Assembly (NCBI GenBank): GCA_900756555.1
Contig: CAAEKP010000046.1
Coordinates: 1-10,273, forward strand
Reading direction: 5' to 3'
Source of the DNA: Peptococcaceae bacterium
GTDB lineage: Bacteria > Bacillota > Peptococcia > Peptococcales > Peptococcaceae
Length of the DNA stretch: 10,273 nucleotides
In this document: one piece after another, positions 1 through 6,840 of the stretch
How positions within the stretch are numbered: the first letter of the stretch is position 1
Layout: each line of letters opens with the position of its first letter
Program-made: the position numbers and the translations under genes
Notes under the pieces: generated by a model
Told to the model about the DNA's origin: nothing
The model's input: the letters and a program-made list of their open reading frames with translations, nothing else
Databases searched by the model: none

Positions 1-47
1 ATGAAGCACACTAATGTCAGAATCGCAAATAATTTTTTGTTTTTCAA
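1..47 (-). CDS. N-terminus of an exported protein (partial, runs off the window)
   Basis: Read on the minus strand, a TTG codon at 47-45 opens a frame beginning MKNKKLFAILTLVCF, which stays open to the window edge. A strong Shine-Dalgarno, AGGAGGG (complement of 55-61), lies 7 bases upstream, which is why I accept the TTG start. The two or three lysines followed by an uninterrupted hydrophobic run are typical of a Sec signal peptide, and the cysteine near the end might belong to a lipoprotein lipobox, but the cleavage region is outside the window. Only 15 residues are visible, so no function can be given. The gene is divergent from everything else here and has a leader of unknown length across the 60-250 region. 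Confidence 0.6.
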   Translation of the reverse strand, partial: MKNKKLFAILTLVCF

Positions 48-150
48 TTTATTTCCCTCCTAGGATATTTCTCGGTCAGTTTAATGTCATGCCGGACAAC
101 CGGGAACGCCCGATAAATGCGCCTTTTTCGCAGTGTCCTTCTGTGGTGGA

Positions 151-176
151 TATTCAAAACTCATGAGTTTTGAATA
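151..176. repeat. Perfect 26-bp palindrome with outer arms
   Basis: The half-site TATTCAAAACTCA is followed directly by its exact reverse complement, giving 13+13 bp with no spacer. After four non-matching bases on each side the symmetry resumes: TGTGG at 142-146 matches CCACA at 181-185. No T-run follows on either strand, so this is not an ordinary intrinsic terminator. It lies about 100 bp upstream of the divergent minus-strand start and about 330 bp before the plus-strand gene. It could be an operator for a dimeric regulator, part of an interspersed repeat, or a cruciform-forming site. The sequence alone does not decide between these. Confidence 0.85.
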
Positions 177-254
177 CAAGCCACAAAAGAAATTAAAAAT
201 GCATAATTCATAACTTGATATAATTTGTTTATGTATATTGATTAATGCAACTTA

Positions 255-270
255 TGTTTCACGTGGAACA
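255..270 (-). other. parS: parS chromosome-partitioning site
   Basis: The plus strand reads TGTTTCACGTGGAACA; its complement, TGTTCCACGTGAAACA, fits the Bacillus-type parS consensus TGTTNCACGTGAAACA at all 16 positions. ParB (Spo0J) binds this site, spreads as a CTP-dependent clamp and loads SMC condensin, so that the origin region is organised and segregated. Such sites cluster around oriC in most bacteria. The site lies in a non-coding gap, as many parS sites do. No parA/parB genes and no DnaA box cluster are visible here, so nearness to the origin is inference. Confidence 0.85.
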
Positions 271-436
271 TTGTTATTAACCAAATATTTAGAAGGGATA
301 AAATAAAAAATATTTTGCAAAATCAGCAGGTGTATACGAACAACAAGACAAAGATGCAACAGGTGCAAGGATTTTTACTAAACAAATTGTTTCTAGCAGG
401 TATTTATATTTTCTCGGTGGAAAACAGTCACAGACC
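271..436. other. AT-rich non-coding stretch, nothing assignable
   Basis: Between the parS site and the promoter of the next gene there is AT-rich sequence. A short open frame runs to a TGA near 440 but has no ribosome binding site and unremarkable composition. I see no convincing hairpin with a T-tract, tRNA or riboswitch core. Confidence 0.5.
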
Positions 437-465
437 ATGACAAATAGGGCAAGATAGGATATAAT
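437..465 (+). promoter_or_regulatory. Sigma-A promoter for the DUF695-RraB gene and probably the run behind it
   Basis: ATGACA at 437-442 (one mismatch to TTGACA) and a perfect TATAAT at 460-465 are separated by 17 bases. Transcription would start near 472, giving a leader of about 35 bases before the ATG at 507. Confidence 0.75.
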
Positions 466-506
466 AAAACTATGTATGAATTTTTAACAAGGAGAGATTG
501 TGTAAT

Positions 507-1352
507 ATGAGCGAAAAAGATTTTGATATTGAATTTACTACTGGTCTGGAAGAGGAAGAACTGCCAGAGTTAAATAAAATGGCGGAGGACTGGGATACTT
601 ATGTAACCTATCTGGATGATGAAAAAGCGTTAATTATGGTTGATTTGGAAGTGGCTAAGGTTGCTCCTGTGTTATCCTATAAATTTCTGTTTGGTATCCA
701 GATTGCAATTAAAAATCCAACTCCAGATGGTTTCTACACTGCTGAGGAACAGCCAAGACTGTTTGAAATTGAAGACCGTGTAGCAACTGTTTACAGAGAT
801 GAAGCCCATGCCAAACATATAGCAAGCATCACCACTGGTGGTACCCGTATGTTGTATTTCTATGCGGAAGACGATACTTATCTGGCTGGTCTGGTTGGGA
901 AAATGGCGTCTGAGTTTGATGACTATGATTTCAACTACCTGCTGGAAAAAGATGCGCCATGGAACTTTTATTTTAACGTAGTATATCCAAGCTTGCTGGA
1001 TATGCAGATTATGAAAAATCGTCGTATGCTGCGTCTGATGGAGGAAAACGGTGAAGATTTGACACAGGAACGGGAAGTAACGCACTGGTTCTATTTTAAT
1101 AACGGTGCTTCTCGCAAACAGGCAGCGGTGCGTATGCGCGATAATGGCTGCGAAATTTTGGACGACAATTTCTTTGATGAACGGATTCCTGAATATAACT
1201 TTGGTCTGCGTGTGCTGATTAAACATAACATGACTCAGGAAACTATGATGGAACTTACTTACGCATTGTATGAGTTTATTGAGAAATATGAAGGGATGTA
1301 CGATGGCTGGAACATCATCCCGGATGGCGACCCAGACAAAGCGTTTGTATAA
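507..1352 (+). CDS. DUF695 / RraB two-domain protein
   Basis: This is a 281-residue soluble protein with no signal peptide or membrane segment. Residues about 28-155 resemble the DUF695 domain (a W-D-x-Y-x-x-Y-L-D-D start and hydrophobic strands). Residues about 175-275 resemble RraB, the small acidic protein that in E. coli binds RNase E and inhibits its activity; the EREVTHWFYF strand and the closing YEGMYDGW are typical. DUF695-RraB fusions are a known architecture, but their function is not established, and RNase E/G control here would be inference. The start is the ATG at 507, 10 bases after AAGGAGAG (489-496). An in-frame TTG at 498 sits almost on the ribosome binding site and is unlikely. 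The protein is rich in Asp and Glu. It has its own promoter, and the next gene follows after 39 bp. Confidence 0.8.
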   Translation: MSEKDFDIEFTTGLEEEELPELNKMAEDWDTYVTYLDDEKALIMVDLEVAKVAPVLSYKFLFGIQIAIKNPTPDGFYTAEEQPRLFEIEDRVATVYRDEAHAKHIASITTGGTRMLYFYAEDDTYLAGLVGKMASEFDDYDFNYLLEKDAPWNFYFNVVYPSLLDMQIMKNRRMLRLMEENGEDLTQEREVTHWFYFNNGASRKQAAVRMRDNGCEILDDNFFDERIPEYNFGLRVLIKHNMTQETMMELTYALYEFIEKYEGMYDGWNIIPDGDPDKAFV

Positions 1353-1373
1353 AGTGTTGCTTATCTAAAGTGT
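1350..1373. repeat. Direct repeat TAAAGTGT x2 before the Nudix regulator gene
   Basis: TAAAGTGT occurs at 1350-1357 and again at 1366-1373, a 16-bp period, in the 39-bp gap just ahead of the ribosome binding site of the nrtR-like gene. The first copy includes the stop codon of the upstream gene. It could be an operator, but NrtR sites are usually described as palindromes, so the link is weak. Confidence 0.35.
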
Positions 1374-1391
1374 AAAAAGGGGGAGGATGGT

Positions 1392-2303
1392 GTGACACAG
1401 ACAGAAGCGGATTTCTTACAGTCCTATGATGCGTCTGCTTATGAGAAGCCATCGGTGGCGGTTGATATTGTGGTGTTCAGTATTGGCAAGGGGCGGCGGG
1501 AAACCTACCGTCAGTTGCCAAAGAGCCACTTACAGATGCTGCTGATTCGACGGAAAAACCATCCGTTTAAGGATTGCTGGGCGCTGCCTGGCGGGTTTGT
1601 AGATATTGACGAGTCGCTGCGGGATGCGGCGGCACGGGAGCTTTATGAAGAAACGGGACTGCGGCCTGATTATCTGGGTCAGTTGTATACTTGGGGTGAA
1701 GTGGAGCGCGATCCGCGCACTCGCATTATCAGCACATCTTATATGGCAATTGTGAATGAGAGCAATAAAAAGCTGAAGGCGGGCGATGATGCCAGCGAGG
1801 CGTGCTGGTTTGATTTGACCAGCCATATTGAATCGGTGGAAACTCATGAGGTGGACGGTGCGCTGGAATATGTGTGGTATATTCGGCTGCAACTGAAATG
1901 CGGCAGTGAAACACCAAATGCGTTGTTGCGAATCAGCCGTTGGTTTAAAGGGTCTACGGTGGCAATTCAGCGTGAAATTATTGAGAACAACGGTCTGGCG
2001 TTTGATCATGCCAAAATTATTGAGCATGGGTTGGAAAAATTCAGACATAAGGTGAAGTATACTGATATTTTATTTAAATTGATGCCAGAGTTCTTTACTT
2101 TGACAGAACTGCAGCACGTTTATGAAGCAGTTGTTGACAAAAAAGTTTCCAGAGCCAGTTTCCGGCGCAGTATTGCCGATAAGGTATTAGAGACAGAACA
2201 GTATGTGACAAAAGGCGGGCATCGCCCATCGCAGCTGTATGTGTTTAATCCGTACTGGTTGGAATCATCTCTGCAGGAAGGCGTTGTAGACCTGTGGAGC
2301 TAA
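1392..2303 (+). CDS. nrtR: Nudix domain / winged-helix regulator of NAD metabolism (NrtR type)
   Basis: A 303-residue protein. Its N-terminal Nudix domain (about 20-150) contains a complete Nudix box, G68-x5-E74-x7-R82-E83-L84-x-E86-E87-x-G89-L90, with all metal-binding glutamates present. The C-terminal part (about 215-300) looks like the winged helix of NrtR, ending with the GGHRPSQLYVFNP wing pattern. In NrtR proteins the Nudix domain senses NAD-pathway compounds such as ADP-ribose and the winged helix represses NAD biosynthesis genes. The pncB gene 16 bp downstream supports this assignment. The intact box leaves real ADP-ribose pyrophosphatase activity possible, since many NrtR proteins have decayed boxes. 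The start is the GTG at 1392, 5 bases after GGGGGAGG (1379-1386). No clear palindromic operator was found near the gene. Confidence 0.87.
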   Translation: MTQTEADFLQSYDASAYEKPSVAVDIVVFSIGKGRRETYRQLPKSHLQMLLIRRKNHPFKDCWALPGGFVDIDESLRDAAARELYEETGLRPDYLGQLYTWGEVERDPRTRIISTSYMAIVNESNKKLKAGDDASEACWFDLTSHIESVETHEVDGALEYVWYIRLQLKCGSETPNALLRISRWFKGSTVAIQREIIENNGLAFDHAKIIEHGLEKFRHKVKYTDILFKLMPEFFTLTELQHVYEAVVDKKVSRASFRRSIADKVLETEQYVTKGGHRPSQLYVFNPYWLESSLQEGVVDLWS

Positions 2304-2319
2304 GGAGGGGGCAAGTCCA

Positions 2320-3786
2320 GTGGAAAATAGAATGAATTTAACATTACTGGCAGACTTTTATGAAATTACAATGGCAAATGGCTATCTGGAACATGGAGTT
2401 GCAGAACAGATTGCCTATTATGATGTGTTCTTTCGGAGAATCCCGGATGAAGGCGGTTTTGCTATTATGGCAGGGCTGGAACAGGTTATTGATTATCTGA
2501 AAAATTTGAAGTTCACTCAGGAGGATATTGATTATCTGCGTGGAAAGCAATGTTTCAGTGAGAAGTTTCTGGATTACTTAGCGCAGTTTAAGTTCTGCTG
2601 TGATGTGTGGGCCATTCCAGAAGGTACTCCGGTATTTCCGGGTGAACCGCTGCTGACTGTGCGTGGGCCGGCTATTCAGGCACAGTTTATTGAAACCATG
2701 GTGTTATTGGTGATCAGTCATCAATGTTTGATTGCTACCAAGGCAAATCGTATTGTGCGTGCTGCTGATGGACGGGCTGTGATGGAATTTGGCTCCAGAC
2801 GTGCTCAGGGGGCTGATGGTGCTATCATGGGTGCGCGGGCTGCTTATATCGGTGGCTGTGCCGGCACGGCCTGTACTATTGTGGACAGAGAAATGCAGAT
2901 TCCGGCGCTGGGAACTATGGCGCACAGTTGGGTGCAGATGTTTCCTTCAGAGGAAGAAGCCTTTCGCAATTATGCGCGCACTTATCCAGATAACTGCACG
3001 TTGCTGGTGGATACTTATAATGTGTTGCAGTCTGGCGTGCCAAATGCCATTAAAGTGTTTCAGGAAGAAATTGTGCCAAGAGGGTTTCGCCCAAAAGGTG
3101 TGCGCATTGACAGTGGCGACATTGCTTATCTGTCCAAGAAAGTGCGTGTAATGCTGGATGAAGCGGGCTTTCAAGATTGCGATATTGTGGCCTCCAACTC
3201 GCTGGATGAATATATTATTCGCGATATTTTGAGTCAGGGTGGTCAGGTGGATTCCTTTGGCGTGGGGGAACGGCTGGTAACAGCTAAATCTGACCCGGTA
3301 TTTGGCGGTGTGTACAAGCTGGCTGCGGTGGAAGTGGACGGCGAACTGGTGCCTAAAATCAAGGTCAGTGAAAATGTGGAGAAAATCACCAATCCTGGTT
3401 ATAAAATGCCCTGGCGTTTGTATGAACGGGCCAGTGGCAAGGCTATTGCTGATGTAATTACATTGCATGATGAGATTATTGACGACAGCCAGCCTTATGA
3501 GATTTTTCATCCGGAATATACCTGGAAACGGAAGATTATCAAAGATTTTGTGGCACAGCCGTTGCAGGTGCCTGTTTTCCTCAAAGGGAAATGCGTATAT
3601 GAATCGCCAACTGTGCAGGAAATTCAAAAGTTCTGCAAAGCACAGATTGATACTTTATGGGATGAAGTGCTGCGGTTTGAGCATCCTCATAAATATTACG
3701 TGGATTTATCGCAGGATTTATGGGATATGAAGCATGCTTTACTGGAAAAATACAGTGTAGATGCTGAAGCAAAAGAGCAGAAATAA
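2320..3786 (+). CDS. pncB: Nicotinate phosphoribosyltransferase
   Basis: This cytoplasmic enzyme (EC 6.3.4.21) joins nicotinate to PRPP with ATP use, forming nicotinate mononucleotide, the entry step of Preiss-Handler NAD salvage. At 488 residues it matches the Gram-positive form. It begins with the family's LLADFYEITMANGY segment. It carries FGSRRAQG (157-164) and GTMAHSWVQMF (198-208), whose H202 matches the histidine phosphorylated during ATP coupling. Further on are RIDSGDIAYLSKK and the phosphate-binding SFGVGERLVTA stretch. The GTG at 2320 is preferred because AAGGAGGGG (2302-2310), overlapping the stop of the previous gene, lies about 10 bases upstream; the ATG at 2332 would be too far away. 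It sits with the nrtR-like gene as an evident NAD-salvage unit. The next gene starts 24 bp later. Confidence 0.95.
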   Translation: MENRMNLTLLADFYEITMANGYLEHGVAEQIAYYDVFFRRIPDEGGFAIMAGLEQVIDYLKNLKFTQEDIDYLRGKQCFSEKFLDYLAQFKFCCDVWAIPEGTPVFPGEPLLTVRGPAIQAQFIETMVLLVISHQCLIATKANRIVRAADGRAVMEFGSRRAQGADGAIMGARAAYIGGCAGTACTIVDREMQIPALGTMAHSWVQMFPSEEEAFRNYARTYPDNCTLLVDTYNVLQSGVPNAIKVFQEEIVPRGFRPKGVRIDSGDIAYLSKKVRVMLDEAGFQDCDIVASNSLDEYIIRDILSQGGQVDSFGVGERLVTAKSDPVFGGVYKLAAVEVDGELVPKIKVSENVEKITNPGYKMPWRLYERASGKAIADVITLHDEIIDDSQPYEIFHPEYTWKRKIIKDFVAQPLQVPVFLKGKCVYESPTVQEIQKFCKAQIDTLWDEVLRFEHPHKYYVDLSQDLWDMKHALLEKYSVDAEAKEQK

Positions 3787-3810
3787 GTAGCAGAAAAGGG
3801 GCTATGTAGC

Positions 3811-4737
3811 ATGGAAAAAGGCGTATTCACTTCACGAAAGTGCGGTGCGTTTCTGGTGACTTTGACCATAATGTTGCTGATGCTGCTGTTGGCTGGTTGT
3901 GGTGGCGCACCTGCGCCCCAGTCTGCGGCCAGTGAGCAGAAGTTAGCCATTCGCGTGGCAACGGACTACCGCAATGATAGCATTGGGTATCAGCAATTAC
4001 AGGATTTTGCCCGTTTGCTACAAGAAAAATCGGAAAACACGATTGTGGTGAAGCTGTACAGCACAGGGGAGTGGAGCCAGCCGGACAGTTTTATTGATTA
4101 TGTGAAGTTGGGCAGCGTGGAGATGGTTTGCCTGGAACCAGCGGAGATGAATCAGTTGCAGCCCGCTTATGCGCTGTATCAGCAGCCATATCTGTTTGAC
4201 AGTTTACAGGCAGTGGAACGCTATATTAGCGGCGAAGCTGGCAGCAAAGCTTTGCGGACATTGCCACAGAGTTATTATGGAGTTGGTTTTGTGCCAGATG
4301 GCTATCAATATTTGATGGATGATGGTCAGCCGCAATGGCTTTCTTATGGTGAGTTAAAGCAAAAAGGGCAGACTAAAGCTCTAGGCGATGCGGTTGTGTA
4401 TGATTTGCGGGCTATCTATAGCTTGCAGCCGCTGGTTACGCTGCAAAGCTGGTGGGATGAGTTATCCCAGGAGCAGCAAACATGGATACAGGAAAGCTTT
4501 GCTGAGGCATTGACTGCTTCTTTTGCTCAGCAGGCAGATAAAGACCCAGCGCAGACGTTATTGTCCAGCGGGGTTGTTTTTCAGGATAATGCAACGCCAG
4601 GTTGGCAGAGTTATTCTGGTTTATATTTGAATCAGCGTGAGAATTATTTCGCTGAGCATAGTGATTCGTTAACTGCTTATTGGCGACCGGTGGTGGCAGA
4701 GCCTCCGGCTAGTGGAGAGGAGGATGAAGCTCCGTGA
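3811..4737 (+). CDS. DctP-like lipoprotein, internally shortened, probable sensor partner of the two-component system
   Basis: A 308-residue exported lipoprotein: Lys/Arg-bearing N-terminus, hydrophobic core (about 13-27) and lipobox LLAGC with the lipidated Cys at 30. The first half matches TRAP-transporter DctP binding proteins: IRVATDYRNDSIGYQQLQDFARLLQEKS is reflected in its strand-helix start, then IVVKLYSTGEW, a VKLGSVEMVCLEPAE strand and the YALYQQPYLFDS motif. The second half rejoins the family at SWWDELSQEQQTWIQESF. Only 43 residues separate YQYLM from SWWDEL, whereas ordinary DctP proteins have roughly twice that, including the KGLKIR arginine and the ALQxGxxDGQE segment; both are absent. 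No frameshift is evident. The ATG at 3811 follows AAAAGGGG by 9 bases. There is no TRAP permease gene beside it, and its end overlaps the response regulator by 4 bp (GTGA). It therefore probably senses or modulates rather than transports. The C-terminal tail is acidic and Pro-rich. Confidence 0.72.
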   Translation: MEKGVFTSRKCGAFLVTLTIMLLMLLLAGCGGAPAPQSAASEQKLAIRVATDYRNDSIGYQQLQDFARLLQEKSENTIVVKLYSTGEWSQPDSFIDYVKLGSVEMVCLEPAEMNQLQPAYALYQQPYLFDSLQAVERYISGEAGSKALRTLPQSYYGVGFVPDGYQYLMDDGQPQWLSYGELKQKGQTKALGDAVVYDLRAIYSLQPLVTLQSWWDELSQEQQTWIQESFAEALTASFAQQADKDPAQTLLSSGVVFQDNATPGWQSYSGLYLNQRENYFAEHSDSLTAYWRPVVAEPPASGEEDEAP

Positions 4738-5441
4738 AAGATGTCATTTTGATTGTAGAAGATGAAACAAATATCAGAGCAAACATGGCTGAATTTTTGC
4801 AGGCGGAGGATTTTGAAACGATTCTGGCTAAAGACGGGGAGGAAGCAATTACTCTGTTTGAAGAGAAAAAGCCTGATTTGGTGATTCTGGATTTGATGCT
4901 GCCCAAAATTGATGGATTGGAAGTGTGCAAACATATTCGCCGCGATTCAGATGTGCCGATTATTATGGTAACAGCACGGGACGAAGAGATCGACAAGCTG
5001 CTGGGGCTGGAACTGGGTGCAGATGATTATATCACTAAGCCGTTCAGCCTGCGGGAACTGAAAGCCAGAATCAAAGCGGTATTGCGACGCACCAAGTCTG
5101 GGTCGGTAAAAGGCAATGACGAGGAAATTCTGACCTTTGGTACTTTAGAGGTGGATTTAGGCCGCAGGGAGGTAAAGCAGCAGGGGAAAATTATTGATTT
5201 AACGCCGTCTGAATATGCGATTCTGATTACTTTATGTCAGAATATAGGCCGTCCTTATAGTCGGTTGCAGTTATTGAATGCCACTTTAGGGGAAAGTTAC
5301 GCTGGTTATGAGCGGGCCATTGACACCCATGTCAGCAATCTGCGTAAAAAAATTGAGCCCAATCCACAAAAACCAGTCTATATCCTGACCGTCTATGGAT
5401 TAGGTTATAAATTTGGTGATCACTATGAAACTAACCAGTAA
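4734..5441 (+). CDS. OmpR/PhoB-family response regulator
   Basis: A 235-residue DNA-binding response regulator. The receiver domain (about 3-115) has the acidic pair E9/D10, the phosphate-accepting D53 in LVILDLMLPKIDG, T80 and the conserved K102 in DYITKPFS. The winged-helix output domain (about 130-230) ends in the typical RAIDTHVSNLRKKIE and TVYGLGYKF motifs. All catalytic residues are present, so phosphorylation by the adjacent kinase and dimeric promoter binding are expected. The start is the GTG at 4734, overlapping the lipoprotein stop in a GTGA arrangement, with GGAGAGGAGGA just upstream as ribosome binding site. Its end overlaps the kinase gene by 17 bp, which indicates translational coupling. 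The target genes are unknown. Confidence 0.95.
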   Translation: MKDVILIVEDETNIRANMAEFLQAEDFETILAKDGEEAITLFEEKKPDLVILDLMLPKIDGLEVCKHIRRDSDVPIIMVTARDEEIDKLLGLELGADDYITKPFSLRELKARIKAVLRRTKSGSVKGNDEEILTFGTLEVDLGRREVKQQGKIIDLTPSEYAILITLCQNIGRPYSRLQLLNATLGESYAGYERAIDTHVSNLRKKIEPNPQKPVYILTVYGLGYKFGDHYETNQ

Positions 5442-6816
5442 AATCAGCCTTGTGCTGATTATTATTGTGCTGATGACGGGGATGCTGATTGGCATTCTTT
5501 GCATTGAAAATATCAGCGATGGATTTGATGAATATTTATATGACACTTATGAAGTAATGCTGAACGAGTGGGCGCAGATTTTTGTAACGTTCTACTCATA
5601 CAATGGCGAAAGCTGGAGCGGCGTGGAAATGTTGGGGCGTGTTATTGACCTTCAGCAATCCGGTGTGGTACTCAGTGATTTAACCGGCAGGATATTGTAT
5701 CACTATGATAATTCTTTTATTGGTCAGCAGGTACCGCAGGAAATCTTTGGCCGCGGGTATATTTTGCGGCTGGATAATCAGGTGATTGGGATTTTATATC
5801 CGGCGGCGTTGTTCAGTGATACGTTCGCTGTTATGGAGCAGGATTTTGTGAAGTCAGCAATCAGTGCTGTGGGCAAAGGGGTATTCTTTACCAGCTTGTT
5901 TGCTATTATCATTGGTATGGGTATTTCTGTGAGCATTGCTCATCCGTTGCAGGAACTGACCATGGCTACCAAACGGATGGCGAAAGGTAATTTTGATGAG
6001 CCGCTGCCGATTTACAGCACTGACGAGATTGGCGACTTAGCTCGCTCGTTCAATGTGATGGCGCAGGAGCTGGATAAGAGCAGCGATTTGCAAAAGCAGA
6101 TGATTGCCGATATCAGCCACGAGCTGCGCACACCACTGACGGTATTAGCCAGCAAGTTGGAGTTTACGTTGGAGCAAAACAAAGACCTGACTACAGAAGA
6201 TGTGCTGATTCTTTATGATGAAGTTATTCGCCTGAAAGGTCTGGTGGGTGAATTGCAGGATCTGAGTAAGCTGGAAGCTGGACATACTATGCTGGATAAA
6301 ACTTTAATTCCGTTTCGTGATTACTTCAATGATTTCAATGTGTTGCTGGAAGCGGAAGCAGAAAGCCGCAATATGGAATTGCAGGTACAGATTGACGATA
6401 AGCTGGATTATTGTTACGCTGATCCCAAACGATTAAAGCAAATCATCCTCAATCTGGTAAATAACGCATTTCGCTATACACCGGAAGGTGGGAAAATTAC
6501 TGTGACAGCCACTAAGCAGGGCAACGATTTTCTGTTCTCTGTGCAGGACACTGGCATGGGAATTGCGCCGGAAGATTTGGATAAAATTTTTGATCGGTTT
6601 TATCGCACTGACCGCTCTCGGGATCGGGAAAGCGGCGGCAGTGGTTTAGGGTTGGCAATCACGAAGGCGTTGGTGGAAGCTCATGGCGGTTGGATTAAAG
6701 TGGACAGTACTCTTGATGTGGGTACAACTTTCACGATAATGCTGCCTGGCTGGGATGAAACGGCAGCGCTTGCTGGAACGAATGACAAAAAACAGAAAGA
6801 ACAATTAAAAGAGTAA
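5425..6816 (+). CDS. Membrane sensor histidine kinase with HAMP domain
   Basis: A 463-residue kinase. Membrane segment 1 is at about 7-26, then an outside sensor domain (about 27-148), membrane segment 2 (about 151-172), HAMP (about 172-225), HisKA with the phospho-acceptor H232 in ISHELRTPL, and an ATPase domain. That domain has the N-box (LKQIILNLVNNAFRYTPEGG), G1 (VQDTGMGI), F-box (FDRFYR) and G2 (SGGSGLGLAI). All catalytic boxes are intact. In the sensor domain, VVLSDLTGRILYHYDNSFIG looks like the core of a Cache/PAS-like fold. I take the ATG at 5425, four bases after GGTGAT; a GTG at 5416 and a TTG at 5413 are also in frame. It pairs with the overlapping response regulator. The upstream lipoprotein is a plausible extracellular partner. 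The ligand is unknown. Confidence 0.93.
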   Translation: MKLTSKISLVLIIIVLMTGMLIGILCIENISDGFDEYLYDTYEVMLNEWAQIFVTFYSYNGESWSGVEMLGRVIDLQQSGVVLSDLTGRILYHYDNSFIGQQVPQEIFGRGYILRLDNQVIGILYPAALFSDTFAVMEQDFVKSAISAVGKGVFFTSLFAIIIGMGISVSIAHPLQELTMATKRMAKGNFDEPLPIYSTDEIGDLARSFNVMAQELDKSSDLQKQMIADISHELRTPLTVLASKLEFTLEQNKDLTTEDVLILYDEVIRLKGLVGELQDLSKLEAGHTMLDKTLIPFRDYFNDFNVLLEAEAESRNMELQVQIDDKLDYCYADPKRLKQIILNLVNNAFRYTPEGGKITVTATKQGNDFLFSVQDTGMGIAPEDLDKIFDRFYRTDRSRDRESGGSGLGLAITKALVEAHGGWIKVDSTLDVGTTFTIMLPGWDETAALAGTNDKKQKEQLKE

Positions 6817-6840
6817 TTTAAAAAAATAATTATAAAAACA

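Noticed and set aside
219..224. TATAAT box near the parS site as a promoter
   Set aside because: It matches the -10 consensus but no acceptable -35 box lies 16-18 bases upstream, in a region AT-rich enough to give such a box by chance.
354..440. Short plus-strand open frame before the first promoter
   Set aside because: It has no ribosome binding site, overlaps the -35 region of a good promoter and has no recognisable protein character.
498..506. TTG at 498 as the start of the DUF695-RraB gene
   Set aside because: It lies directly against the Shine-Dalgarno, leaving no usable spacing; the ATG at 507 is correctly spaced.
672..1226. Minus-strand open frame opposite the DUF695-RraB gene
   Set aside because: It mirrors a well-supported plus-strand gene, has no ribosome binding site and no family character. 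The same holds for the other long minus-strand frames opposite nrtR, pncB and rnr.
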